Part shown: in pieces, positions 1 to 7,569 of the stretch
Layout of the letters: every line of letters starts with the position of its first letter
Numbering within the stretch: the first letter of the stretch is position 1
Source: an uncultured Denitrobacterium sp.
GTDB lineage: Bacteria > Actinomycetota > Coriobacteriia > Coriobacteriales > Eggerthellaceae
Assembly: GCA_905236045.1 (NCBI GenBank)
Contig: CAJOOG010000078.1
Location: 1 to 36,098, forward strand
Length of the DNA stretch: 36,098 bases
Direction: 5' to 3'
Translations under genes and position numbers: made by a program
The notes under the pieces: model-generated
Databases searched by the model: none
What the model was told of the DNA's origin: nothing
Seen by the model: only the letters and a program-made list of their open reading frames with translations

Positions 1-163
1 GCGGGGTCTGCGACACTGCCCGTACCGGAGAGAATCGTACTGCGGGCCGGGGCAACCCGGTAGCCGCGAGTCTGTGAATGGATCGCACTGAGCAACCGAC
101 CATGAGGGACGTCATGTCCCAATTCGAGGACACGCTCGCAGCCCAGGCACGGAGGCGAGGGAA

Positions 164-196
164 GCCAACCCCCGGACCAGCTACCCGGGGGTTGGC
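164..196. repeat. Perfect 12-bp stem-loop
   Basis: The arms 164-175 and 185-196 are exact reverse complements (GCCAACCCCCGG) around a 9-base loop. No T-run follows on either strand, so it is not a classical intrinsic terminator. It could be a T-less terminator of whatever lies left of the window, or part of a structured RNA. Confidence 0.6.
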
Positions 197-274
197 GAAA
201 CATTGCCACTTGACAGGCCGATGAACGTATGTGCGACTTCCGCGTACGCGGTGAATGTGCAGCGGTGCGATAAG

Positions 275-302
275 TTGAGTCGCTGATGGCGAAAAGTATA
301 AT
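275..302 (+). promoter_or_regulatory. Sigma-70-like promoter of the methyltransferase-HNH pair
   Basis: A -35 box TTGAGT (275-280), a 16-base spacer and a perfect -10 box TATAAT (297-302) stand 33 bases before the methyltransferase start. The predicted transcript would start near 309 and have a leader of about 26 bases. The promoter makes the two following genes an independent transcription unit. Confidence 0.7.
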
Positions 303-334
303 TGCAGTGACATCCAACGGATTGAAAGAACCTC

Positions 335-943
335 ATGCATACGATTCAAAGCGAAATCGGGACTAATGCGACAGTCGATTACTACGAGCAGCATGCTGAA
401 GCGTTTGCCCAGGATACTGCCGAGGCTGACGTTTCCGAGATTCTGCGGAGGTTCACTGTGCTGTTGCCTTCGGGGGCTTCGGTGCTCGACTGGGGCTGCG
501 GTACTGGCAGGGACACGCGAACGATGCTGGACGACGGGTTTGCGGTGACCTCCACCGATGCATCGAAGGCGATGTGCGCGCTTGCCAAGGAGACCTTCGG
601 CGTCAAGCCTACTTGCGAGAGATTCGAGGACCTAGACGCCGTGTGCGAGTACGACGGCATATGGGCATGTGCGTCTCTGCTTCACGTGGAGAAGCGCAAA
701 CTTCCCGCCGTCTTGAAGAAGGCACACGATGCGCTGAGGGAGAACGGCGTTTTCTACATGTCGTTTAAGTACGGATGCTTCGAGGGCAAGCGCGGCGGGC
801 GTTGGTACACCGACCTCGACGAAACCGCTGCAATCGAGCTCGCGGGGTTCGGCTTCGGGATGGTCGAGATTTGGATAACCGGGGATGTGCGGCCTGGAAG
901 GGCGGAGGAGAGATGGCTGAACTGTCTGCTACGCAAACGCTAA
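335..943 (+). CDS. Class I SAM-dependent methyltransferase (HNH-associated)
   Basis: A 202-residue cytoplasmic protein. Motif I is DWGCGTGRDT (about residues 52-61), followed by an acidic residue after strand 2 (TSTDAS) that would hold the ribose of SAM. There is no NPPY/DPPY motif, so it is not a typical DNA adenine or cytosine-N4 methylase, nor does it have a C5-cytosine PCQ motif. The overall type is the small 'tellurite-resistance-like' methyltransferase. The C-terminal half (SLLHVEKRKLP, FKYGCFEGKRGGRWYTDL, RWLNCLLRK) resembles a subgroup I recall next to helicase and HNH genes in anaerobes; that link is from memory. The next gene starts 30 bases before this one stops, so the two are translated together. 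Substrate unknown. The ribosome site is weak (GAAAGA, 324-329). Confidence 0.8.
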   Translation: MHTIQSEIGTNATVDYYEQHAEAFAQDTAEADVSEILRRFTVLLPSGASVLDWGCGTGRDTRTMLDDGFAVTSTDASKAMCALAKETFGVKPTCERFEDLDAVCEYDGIWACASLLHVEKRKLPAVLKKAHDALRENGVFYMSFKYGCFEGKRGGRWYTDLDETAAIELAGFGFGMVEIWITGDVRPGRAEERWLNCLLRKR

Positions 944-2088
944 CGGCGGCAACGGGCGACGCGTTCAAGTCATCGCGGCTCGACCAAATGCTTAGGAACT
1001 TCACGGCAAGCTATAAGCTGTACTGGTTGAAGGGCGTGTTCGACGAGGCAATAGAAGGCAATTCGCATGTGACGTTCGAGAGGCTCGCCGCGCGGATGGT
1101 CGCCTCGGCCTGGTACCCGGTCACATACTTCAGGCTTAACCTTGGCGCGACCGACATGCTCACCGATGCCGTGCTCTGCGCGCAGAATGCGTGTGGCCTG
1201 CCGGCGGACGCCGGAACCGTCGATATAGTGGCGGCGGTACTCGAATCCGAAGACGTCGAGCTCCGCTTGAAGGTGAAGAGCTTGTACAAGTACGTTCCCT
1301 ACCGGCTGATACGGCCCTTCTATTCTGACAGGTTCGATGAAGCCCGAGCCGAGGGCCGACGCGTCTCTGAGGCGATGGTCAACGGGCTCGTCGCCAGCTT
1401 CAACCGTGACGACGCGGCGGGGGCGCCATACCGCTTCGATGCCGACGGCCTCGGAATCGAGATTGACGCGGAATGGGCGCGCTACTTCAGCGACAACCGC
1501 CATGTGGTCCAGGGATGGTTCGACTCCAAGCTGGTCGGCTACCTGCAGGCGAGGAACCCGAGCGTGCCCGCCATACCGCTCAAAATCTACGCGCCTTCCG
1601 CCAGGAATCTGACCGCGGCGCGCAAGTTCTGGGAAGAGGCTCTCCGCGACCACGTGTTCACGGACATCTACTCTGGCGCTCCATTCGACGAGACGGGGTT
1701 CGCGGCGCACGGCCCGATGGGCGTCGACCACTTCATCCCCTGGAGCTTCGTGTTGCATGACGAATCCTGGAACCTCGCACCGATGTTCCGCGACGCGAAC
1801 AGCAGCAAGGGAAACAGGCTGCCTGTCCTAGGCGAGTATCTGCGGCCGTTCTGCGAGCAGCAATTTGATGCGATTCTCACGCTCCGTAGCACCGGAAAGC
1901 ATCGGAAGGTCTTCGAATCGTATGCGCAGATTGATTCGCATGTAATGCAGTACGAGCGAACCGATGCTGCACTCGACTCGTTTACAGGCTCCGTAACAAA
2001 AGTGATTGTCCCGCTGCATCAGATTGCCGCTAATCAGGGATTTCCCATTTGGCGGTCAGGTATCGATTACGCAGTTGTTCGATTGTGA
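913..2088 (+). CDS. HNH endonuclease domain protein
   Basis: A 391-residue protein with the ATG at 913, preceded very closely by GGAGGAG inside the end of the methyltransferase gene. Residues 1-240 are a mostly helical N-terminal part with the phrase SYKLYWLKGVFD. The C-terminal nuclease has the HNH signature: VDHFIPWS (271-278, with D272 and H273), then SWNLAP (N287), then DANSSKGNRLP (N296, K299). The zinc cysteines seen in many HNH proteins are absent; the equivalent segment reads IYSGAPF. This family cleaves DNA, and the partner methyltransferase suggests a modification-linked or defence role, which is inference. Its stop lies one base from the stop of the opposing AbiEii remnant, so this module appears to have landed in or next to an older defence locus. 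Confidence 0.8.
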   Translation: MAELSATQTLTAATGDAFKSSRLDQMLRNFTASYKLYWLKGVFDEAIEGNSHVTFERLAARMVASAWYPVTYFRLNLGATDMLTDAVLCAQNACGLPADAGTVDIVAAVLESEDVELRLKVKSLYKYVPYRLIRPFYSDRFDEARAEGRRVSEAMVNGLVASFNRDDAAGAPYRFDADGLGIEIDAEWARYFSDNRHVVQGWFDSKLVGYLQARNPSVPAIPLKIYAPSARNLTAARKFWEEALRDHVFTDIYSGAPFDETGFAAHGPMGVDHFIPWSFVLHDESWNLAPMFRDANSSKGNRLPVLGEYLRPFCEQQFDAILTLRSTGKHRKVFESYAQIDSHVMQYERTDAALDSFTGSVTKVIVPLHQIAANQGFPIWRSGIDYAVVRL

Positions 2089-2089
2089 T

Positions 2090-2293
2090 CTACAGGGATT
2101 CGCCTTCGGGCCTGTAGGCGGGGAAAGCGGCCACGATCGCCTCGGGGTCGAGGTCGAGGACGGAGAGCGCGAGCCAGAGGCCGTAGAGGCCTTGGCCCTT
2201 CTTGCGCTGGTACAGCGCGCGGAGCTTCGTGGCGACGAGCTCCTCCGGCTGAAACGTCGGGATGTCGGCTTCTCCAGCGTAGAAGGGGCTATG
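2090..2293 (-). pseudogene. Remnant of AbiEii-type nucleotidyltransferase toxin
   Basis: Only about 67 codons survive, with no start codon of their own. The reading frame gives ADIPTFQPEELVATKLRALY followed by QRKKGQGLYGLW, which matches the conserved middle of the AbiEii/AbiGii toxin family (usually TF..EEL.ATKLRALYQR.KGRDLFDLW). The catalytic N-terminal nucleotidyltransferase motif is missing, the RDLFDLW block has become QGLYGLW, and the last part of the protein is cut off where the HNH gene begins. It is certainly non-functional. It lies directly downstream of the AbiEi remnant, which fits the usual antitoxin-toxin order with an internal deletion. Confidence 0.7.
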
Positions 2294-2699
2294 TCGGTCC
2301 TGCGCATCGTATGTCCGGGTCGACCTCCTCGTTCACCACGATCCTCCACTTCGCATCGAGCTTGCCCGTCCTGGTGGATGCCGGCGAGAGGAGGGACGGC
2401 TCGCTTGCGAGTGTCGCGCAGTAGCCGACGAGCCCGTCGGGCGCACCGGCGCCGAACGCGTCCAGAAGCCAGCCAAGGCGCCGTGCTGCGGCATCGGGGA
2501 AGAGCGGGGCATCCGCAGTTGCCTCCGCTTCGAAGCCGGGATGCTCTTCGGCGAGCTCGACGACGAGGTTCGCCACATTGGGGATCCCGCCGCATATGCC
2601 GGGGTCGGCCGCCAGCATGAGCATGGTTGTGCCCGGCGATGCGACGCGCACGCCCGTCTTGCGCAAAAGCTCGGCCAAATGGGTTGCTAGACGTTGCGC
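2289..2699 (-). pseudogene. Remnant of AbiEi-family antitoxin
   Basis: An open frame without a good start; the first usable codon is TTG at 2678, and an in-frame TAA stands at 2700-2702. It encodes the C-terminal AbiEi-like domain: ADPGICGGIPNVANLVVELA, then RRLGWLLDAFG, then LDAKWRIVVNEEVDPDI. The DNA-binding N-terminal part is absent. In the intact type IV toxin-antitoxin or abortive-infection system, AbiEi represses the operon and neutralises AbiEii. Here its frame ends a few codons after the conserved WRIVVNEEVDPD block and overlaps the AbiEii fragment, so a deletion joined the two genes. Bases 2700-2801 beyond it hold nothing I recognise. Confidence 0.7.
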
Positions 2700-2801
2700 T
2701 TATCTCGGGGAACACGGCTTCTCCACGGACGTTGCGGTTACTTCGCAAAGTTACCTAAGACGTAGATTGCCACAACCGATGCCACTGGAAGCTTGGAACC
2801 G

Positions 2802-3458
2802 CTAGACACGCAAGGCTTTGCGGCAGGCGATGACCGATACCGCTGCCGTGAACCACGTGATCGGATAGGTGGAAGTGATTTCGACGACGCTCGTGCCATC
2901 CATCCCCAAGAGGAGCACGAGCACGACGCGCAGCACGCAGATGTTGACGAGCACGGCTATGGCCGGGGCGAGGGAGAGGCCGTACCCGCGCATGGCATCT
3001 GCCTGCACTTCCAGCACGGCGTAGATGAAATAGAACGGGAACGTGGCGAAGATCATCGCCAAGCCCAGCGATATGACAGCCTCATTGCGGTCGAACAGCC
3101 AAAATGCCCCGTGTCCCACACCGAGCATGGTAGCCGAAAGCGCCACCGTGAGCATGATGCCCACGACCTGGCACGTCCTGATGCCCTTCACGCAGCGCGC
3201 ACGGTCGCCCGCACCGGCGTTTTGCGCCACGAACGTCATGGTAGCCTGCCCCATGGCCAGGATGGGATAGTAGATGGGCAGCTCCACTTTCAGGTAGATG
3301 GCGAATGCCGCCACCGCCTCGACGCCCAGAAGGTCGACCTGGCGCTGGACGAGCACGTTCGAAAGCACGATGGCCAGCGTCTGAGCCGCAATTGGCAAGG
3401 CGAACAGCACGATTCCTTTGACGATGGGGCCATGCGTCAGGCTTGAATTACCAGCCAT
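2802..3458 (-). CDS. Half-length MATE-family efflux protein
   Basis: A 218-residue integral membrane protein, about half of a normal MATE transporter (around 450 residues, 12 helices). It starts like a full MATE N-terminus (SSLTHGPIVKGIVLFALPI), then runs straight into sequence typical of the C-terminal half: AVAAFAIYLKVELPIYYPI, TFVAQNAGAGDRARC, ADAMRGYGLSLAPAIAVLVN and TYPITWF. About six helices are present. This looks like a deletion between the two pseudo-symmetrical halves. The ATG shares one base with the upstream stop (TGATG), with no separate ribosome site, so translation is coupled to the ATPase gene. It is either a decayed exporter or a functional half-transporter working as a dimer. 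The open frame is undamaged, and I cannot decide between the two. Confidence 0.75.
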   Translation of the reverse strand: MAGNSSLTHGPIVKGIVLFALPIAAQTLAIVLSNVLVQRQVDLLGVEAVAAFAIYLKVELPIYYPILAMGQATMTFVAQNAGAGDRARCVKGIRTCQVVGIMLTVALSATMLGVGHGAFWLFDRNEAVISLGLAMIFATFPFYFIYAVLEVQADAMRGYGLSLAPAIAVLVNICVLRVVLVLLLGMDGTSVVEITSTYPITWFTAAVSVIACRKALRV

Positions 3459-4228
3459 CAGATCGTGGCGACCGACGCAACCAGGCGTTTGGTTGCGTCG
3501 GCGCGAGGATCTTCGAATAGTTTCGCCACAGGCCCCTCTTCGACGATGGAGCCCGCATCGATGACATACGAGCGAGAACACAACCCACGCATGAGCGCAA
3601 GGTCGTGGCTGATGAACAGGCAGGCCATGCCCTCTTCGGCACACAAGCGCACGAGGAGGTTCACGATTTGCGCCTGCACGGTAACGTCAAGCGCACTCGT
3701 GGGCTCATCGCACACGAGTAGCTTCGGCCTGCCCACGATGGCGCGGGCCAAAGCCGCCCGCTGGCATTCGCCCCCCGAAAGCTCCCAGGCGTACTTGTCC
3801 GCATACGAGCGCGGTAGGCCCACGCGTTCGATTGCGGAAAGGGCCAGCTCCGCTCGTTCGGCCTGGGGAACGCCCCTGTAGCCCACTCCCTCGGCAACCC
3901 CTTTCCCGATGCGCATGCGCGCTGAAAAGGACGAAGCGGGATGCTGGAACACCATTTGCATCCCAGCCATTGCCTTCTTGAAGGCACGCGCGCGCCTCGC
4001 CATGCGCACCGACGCATCAGCCTGCACGCCATCGAAAGACACCGTCCCCTCATCGGCAACTTCAAGCCCGGTTATGATATCCGCCAGAGTGCTCTTGCCC
4101 GAGCCGCTCGTGCCGATTAGCCCCACGATCTCGCCAGAATCTACGCTCAACCCAGCATCATCGAGCGCCAAGAATGCGCCATTGCGCGTGGAATACGACT
4201 TGGAAACGCCCTTTACCTCAAGCAACAT
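3458..4228 (-). CDS. Oligopeptide/nickel-type ABC transporter ATPase (DppF/NikE-like)
   Basis: A 256-residue ATPase. Walker A is GTSGSGKST, the signature is LSGGECQRAAL, Walker B is LLVCDEPTSALD and the switch histidine is in ISHDLAL. The start at 4228 (MLLEVKGVSKSY) is preceded by GGAGGTGG at good spacing and overlaps the end of the previous ATPase gene by 11 bases. In the peptide/opine/nickel (PepT) importer family, two different ATPases form the motor, and this is the second one. The protein is short at the C-terminus, lacking the extended zinc or oligopeptide-binding tail of OppF. It acts on the cytoplasmic face with the two permeases encoded upstream. Its stop codon starts the half-MATE gene. 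Confidence 0.9.
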   Translation of the reverse strand: MLLEVKGVSKSYSTRNGAFLALDDAGLSVDSGEIVGLIGTSGSGKSTLADIITGLEVADEGTVSFDGVQADASVRMARRARAFKKAMAGMQMVFQHPASSFSARMRIGKGVAEGVGYRGVPQAERAELALSAIERVGLPRSYADKYAWELSGGECQRAALARAIVGRPKLLVCDEPTSALDVTVQAQIVNLLVRLCAEEGMACLFISHDLALMRGLCSRSYVIDAGSIVEEGPVAKLFEDPRADATKRLVASVATI

Positions 4229-5057
4229 CGTTTCCACCTCCACTGGTCTCGATGACCTGCGGCAACGTGCCATCACCCCGCGGGATGGCGGCAATGAGGG
4301 CCTTCGTGTAGGGATGCTGGGGCGCATGGAGCACCTGCTCGCGATCGCCCGTTTCCACCAACCGTCCGCCTTTCATGACACCGATGCGGTCGGCAACCTG
4401 GGCTATGGCGGCTATGTTGTGGCTCACGATGAGGATGGCGCATCCCCGCTGCTCGCGAATGCGCAGCAGCAGGCTCGAAACCTGCAGCTGGCTCGTCACG
4501 TCGAGGGCACTCGTCGGCTCGTCTGCGAGCAGGAGCGCTGGGTCGCACGCCACCGACATCGCCAGCACCACGCGCTGGCACATACCTCCAGACAGCTCGT
4601 GCGGATACGACGCCAAAACGCGTTCAGCATCATCAAAGCCCATTTCGGCAAGCAAATCGCACTCGAGCGCACGGACTGCCACGCCTTGCGCAGTCCCATG
4701 CGCCCGAATGCATTCGTCAAATTGAGTACCGATGCGATAGAGAGGGTCGAGAGAGGCCATCGGATCTTGGAAGACATAGGCGATGCCCCCTCCACGCAAG
4801 GCATTCATCTCGCGCCGCGTAAGGCGCGATACATCCCGTCCTCCGTAGGCGATTCTCCCACCCGTCACGCTGCCAGCCCGCCCAAGCAAGCCGGCCGTCG
4901 CACGGAGGACCGAGGATTTCCCCGAACCGCTTTCACCGACGATTCCCACGATCTCGCCAGGGGCGACGTCGAGGGATACTCCACGCACGGCTTGGACGCC
5001 CCCATAGGAGACGTCCAAGCCGCTGATGCTCAAGATATGTTTCCGCGCACCTGCCAA
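4218..5057 (-). CDS. Oligopeptide/nickel-type ABC transporter ATPase (DppD/NikD-like)
   Basis: An ATPase of about 279 residues with Walker A GESGSGKSS, the phrase AYVFQDPMASLDPLYRIG, signature LSGGMCQRVVL, Walker B LLLADEPTSALD and switch histidine VSHNIAA. The ending HPYTKALIAAIP is the hallmark of OppD/DppD proteins. There is no ATG in the right place. I chose TTG at 5057, five bases past the preceding stop; another TTG at 5033 is possible. The lack of a strong ribosome site suggests coupling to the upstream gene. It pairs with the DppF-like ATPase encoded next. Confidence 0.88.
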   Translation of the reverse strand: MAGARKHILSISGLDVSYGGVQAVRGVSLDVAPGEIVGIVGESGSGKSSVLRATAGLLGRAGSVTGGRIAYGGRDVSRLTRREMNALRGGGIAYVFQDPMASLDPLYRIGTQFDECIRAHGTAQGVAVRALECDLLAEMGFDDAERVLASYPHELSGGMCQRVVLAMSVACDPALLLADEPTSALDVTSQLQVSSLLLRIREQRGCAILIVSHNIAAIAQVADRIGVMKGGRLVETGDREQVLHAPQHPYTKALIAAIPRGDGTLPQVIETSGGGNDVA

Positions 5058-5061
5058 GCCA

Positions 5062-6672
5062 TTACTCGATATCGGTGTCAACCGTGATGAAGTAGTACTC
5101 GCTCGGCGCAACGGCGATGCCCTTCACGTTCGGGCTCGCAATATAGGAGGTCTCGGAATTCGAGAAGAAGATGTACGCGTTGTCGTCGAGCACCTTCTGC
5201 GAGATCTGCTTCACGATCTGGTCGCGCTCGGCAGCGTCGAAGGTCGCCTCGAGCTCCTTCACCAGGCTGTCCACTTCGGGATTGCTGTACTTGCCGAAGT
5301 TGCTCGACCCCGTGGAGGTGAAGCACATGCTGGCGAAGTAGTCGGCATCGCCCGTGGGCGCCATGCCGTAGCTGTCGATGGTCATATCGGGATCGTCCTT
5401 ACTGTAAGTCTCCTCGTCCTGCAGCCAGTAGTCAACTGACACGACGTTGAGAGCGATACCCACGGAAGCGAGCTTGGACTGCAGGTCGTCGACCAGGTTC
5501 ACGAAGCGCTCATAGGTAGAGCAATTGTGCAGCGTGATCTCGACCGGAGTGCCGTCGGGCAGTTCGCGAACGCCATCATTGTCCGTATCCACGATGTTTG
5601 CTTCGTCGAGTACCTTCGCCGCTTCTTCGGTGCTGAACTTGTCCACGGTCACGTCGAGCCCGTCAGTGCCGCCGTAGGGCAGCTGCGAACTGTACACGCC
5701 GTAGCTGGGAACTTCGGTGCCCAGGTTGATGACGTCGGCGTAGTTCTCGCGGTCGATGCAGTACGAAACAGCTGTGCGCACGGCAGGATCGGCAACCACC
5801 GGATGCGTCATGTTGAAGCGCACGAAGTCCGCGCGGGTAGACGTGTTGGAGAGCTTCACGAAATCGCCGTTGTCGACGAGCGTCTTGTAGGCGGACGCAC
5901 CTGGCATGGCCAAGATGTCGAGCTCGCCGTTCTGCATCGCCAGAATCTGGCTATCGGTGTCGAAGAACGTGTAGAGCACGATCCTGTCGAGCTTGGGAGT
6001 GCTGCCCCAGTAGTACTCGTTGGGAACGAGCGTCGTGTGATCCTCGAAGATGTATTCGGACATCTTGTAGGGGCCCGTGCAGGGCGTGTCGGCTGCGTAG
6101 TCGATACCGTCGCCCACATAGTAGATGCTGAACACCGGGTCGCAGATCACGTTCTCGAACGACGGCACAGCCTGCTTGGTCCTGATGGTGATGGTCTGGC
6201 CATCCGCCTCGATGGATTCGATGTCGAGCGTTTCCGCCGCACGCGGCTGCACCTCATAGGTGCGCTCGAGACACGCTTTCACCGCATCGCCGGTCATCTT
6301 CTCGCCATTGCTGAACAGCACGTCGTCACGCAGCTCGAGCTTCCAGGTGAGTTCGTCGACGTTTTCGCACGAAGTGGCCAGCCACGGCTCGACGGTGAAG
6401 TCGTCGGAGAGCCTCATCAGGTTCTCGGTGATGCCGTAGTACTGCATCTCCCAGCCATCCCAGCTGTTAGCCGGGTCCATGCTCTCGGCGTAGAAGTACG
6501 CGGTCGAACCTGCGTTGAGCACCTTTTCGGCGCCGTCAGACGACACCGCATCCGAGCCGTCGGCGCCCGAAGGCACCCCGCCGCTCGTACACCCTCCGAG
6601 CGCGAGCGCCGCCATCAGGCACCCCGCCGCTGCCATGGCAAGTATGCCTTTGCGTTTTCTTGACAGACCCAT
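5062..6672 (-). CDS. ABC transporter substrate-binding lipoprotein (SBP_bac_5 family), internal start
   Basis: This is the 536-residue C-terminal part of the long frame, read from the internal ATG at 6672. The N-terminus is a classical lipoprotein signal: positive SRKRKG, a hydrophobic core, and lipobox LGGC with C28. The mature part has the family features: PANSWDGWEMQYYGITENLM, WKLELRDDVLFSNGEKMTGD, CTGPYKM, an RFNMTHPVVADPAVRTAVSY segment and a C-terminal lobe with DADYFASMCF. The family binds peptides, nickel or nickel/cobalt-chelator complexes. The substrate here cannot be read from sequence. It would be anchored outside the membrane and deliver to the two permeases. Confidence 0.65.
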   Translation of the reverse strand: MGLSRKRKGILAMAAAGCLMAALALGGCTSGGVPSGADGSDAVSSDGAEKVLNAGSTAYFYAESMDPANSWDGWEMQYYGITENLMRLSDDFTVEPWLATSCENVDELTWKLELRDDVLFSNGEKMTGDAVKACLERTYEVQPRAAETLDIESIEADGQTITIRTKQAVPSFENVICDPVFSIYYVGDGIDYAADTPCTGPYKMSEYIFEDHTTLVPNEYYWGSTPKLDRIVLYTFFDTDSQILAMQNGELDILAMPGASAYKTLVDNGDFVKLSNTSTRADFVRFNMTHPVVADPAVRTAVSYCIDRENYADVINLGTEVPSYGVYSSQLPYGGTDGLDVTVDKFSTEEAAKVLDEANIVDTDNDGVRELPDGTPVEITLHNCSTYERFVNLVDDLQSKLASVGIALNVVSVDYWLQDEETYSKDDPDMTIDSYGMAPTGDADYFASMCFTSTGSSNFGKYSNPEVDSLVKELEATFDAAERDQIVKQISQKVLDDNAYIFFSNSETSYIASPNVKGIAVAPSEYYFITVDTDIE

Positions 6673-7566
6673 GGTTCCTTTCTCCTTTCCGGCTCCTCCC
6701 TCTTCGAAGCCATCGCCTGAACCGTCGGTATCAAAAGCACCATCAACCACTTGGGAGCGCACATCGAGCGCATCGCGCAGCGCGTCACCCAACAAGTTGA
6801 AAATGGTCACAGAAGCAAAGAGTGCCAGACCCGGCACGAGGATGCACCAGGGCGCAAACTGGAATGCGGAACGCTGTTCGCTCATCATGGCGCCCCATTC
6901 GTTGGTGGGGCGCCCTGGCCCCAGGCCCAGAAACGACATGCCGGCCATGGTGAGCACGGCGTCACCTATGGAAAGCGCAGCCATCACGACCAGCGGCGAA
7001 GCCATGTTGGGCAGCAGATAATTACGACCAATCGCCGCAAGCCCCGCTCCGCACACGCGAGCCGATCGCACGCAGTCTGACTCCTTCAGCGTCAACGCCA
7101 GACTCCGGGCAAGACGGGCGAATTCCGTCCACTTCACGGCGACGACAGCTACCACCATGTTCACCGAGCCCTGACCGAGAATCGCAGCGATGGCGATGGC
7201 CAGTACGAAGCTGGGAAATGCCTGGAAGGTGGTTATGAGCTTGTCGAGCACGGCATCTACAGCACCACCTGCCAGGCCTGCGACAAGACCGATCGCGCAG
7301 CCCAGCACAAGCGAGAGAGCCACGATCGCAAACGCCATGAGCACCGACTCGCTGCCGCCGAACAGCGTCCGCACGAGCACGTCACGCCCCACGGAATCGC
7401 TCCCCAGCACGAAGCCGTCGACCCCCGGCGCACAGTATGCATGCGGAAGGTCGGTGGCATTGGGGTCGAAGGGTACGATACAGGGCACGGCAACCAGGAC
7501 GGCTGTGAATACGGCAGCCACAACAGCCCACACGATGAGCCGCGCCTTTTCGCGGGAACGGCGCAT
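5062..7566 (-). CDS. DppC/NikC-like permease fused in frame to a substrate-binding lipoprotein
   Basis: One uninterrupted frame of 834 residues. Residues 1-270 are a DppC-type permease: an N-terminal helix, GSDSVGRDVLVRTLFGG, the EAA loop (EFARLARSLALTLKESD with NYLLPNMASPL), and the usual ending LGDALRDALD. A 28-residue acidic, Gly-rich linker follows, then residue 299 begins a complete SBP_bac_5 lipoprotein with its own signal peptide. Such proteins are normally separate. The C-terminus of the permease is cytoplasmic, so the internal signal helix could act as one more membrane anchor in the fused form. A good ribosome site before codon 299 means the binding protein may also be made alone. 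The ATG at 7566 is 3 bases past the DppB stop. A sequencing error that removed a stop codon is the main alternative. Confidence 0.75.
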   Translation of the reverse strand: MRRSREKARLIVWAVVAAVFTAVLVAVPCIVPFDPNATDLPHAYCAPGVDGFVLGSDSVGRDVLVRTLFGGSESVLMAFAIVALSLVLGCAIGLVAGLAGGAVDAVLDKLITTFQAFPSFVLAIAIAAILGQGSVNMVVAVVAVKWTEFARLARSLALTLKESDCVRSARVCGAGLAAIGRNYLLPNMASPLVVMAALSIGDAVLTMAGMSFLGLGPGRPTNEWGAMMSEQRSAFQFAPWCILVPGLALFASVTIFNLLGDALRDALDVRSQVVDGAFDTDGSGDGFEEGGAGKEKGTMGLSRKRKGILAMAAAGCLMAALALGGCTSGGVPSGADGSDAVSSDGAEKVLNAGSTAYFYAESMDPANSWDGWEMQYYGITENLMRLSDDFTVEPWLATSCENVDELTWKLELRDDVLFSNGEKMTGDAVKACLERTYEVQPRAAETLDIESIEADGQTITIRTKQAVPSFENVICDPVFSIYYVGDGIDYAADTPCTGPYKMSEYIFEDHTTLVPNEYYWGSTPKLDRIVLYTFFDTDSQILAMQNGELDILAMPGASAYKTLVDNGDFVKLSNTSTRADFVRFNMTHPVVADPAVRTAVSYCIDRENYADVINLGTEVPSYGVYSSQLPYGGTDGLDVTVDKFSTEEAAKVLDEANIVDTDNDGVRELPDGTPVEITLHNCSTYERFVNLVDDLQSKLASVGIALNVVSVDYWLQDEETYSKDDPDMTIDSYGMAPTGDADYFASMCFTSTGSSNFGKYSNPEVDSLVKELEATFDAAERDQIVKQISQKVLDDNAYIFFSNSETSYIASPNVKGIAVAPSEYYFITVDTDIE
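6673..6688 (-). promoter_or_regulatory. Internal ribosome binding site before the lipoprotein part
   Basis: On the minus strand AAAGGAG (6682-6688) lies 9 bases before the ATG at 6672, with a second AAAGGAA between. This is one of the best ribosome sites in the operon, yet it sits inside an open frame. It indicates that the substrate-binding protein can be translated independently. Confidence 0.65.
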
Positions 7567-7569
7567 GCC

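Larger units (their letters stand above)
1..334. other. Left-edge non-coding region, contents unassigned
   Basis: No convincing gene is visible before base 335. The longest small frame that could be argued for is 78-224 on the plus strand (48 residues, starting MDRTEQPTM). It has no clear ribosome site, resembles nothing I know, and its second half is simply the arms of a perfect hairpin, so I do not call it. The stretch around 231-270 begins GTGCGAC, which superficially recalls the 5' end of bacterial group II introns, but I see no domain V or reverse transcriptase to support that. The last 60 bases carry a good promoter, listed separately. Confidence 0.5.

Noticed and set aside
78-224. 48-codon frame at the left edge
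   Set aside because: No ribosome site and no similarity, and its second half is the perfect hairpin at 164-196.
231-300. GTGCGAC start as a group II intron 5' end
   Set aside because: There is no domain V or VI, no intron-encoded protein and no clear exon boundary. The resemblance is only a few bases.
2056-2748. 230-residue minus-strand frame over the AbiE remnant
   Set aside because: It is the out-of-frame, Arg-rich shadow. The recognisable AbiEi and AbiEii sequence is in the other two minus-strand frames.
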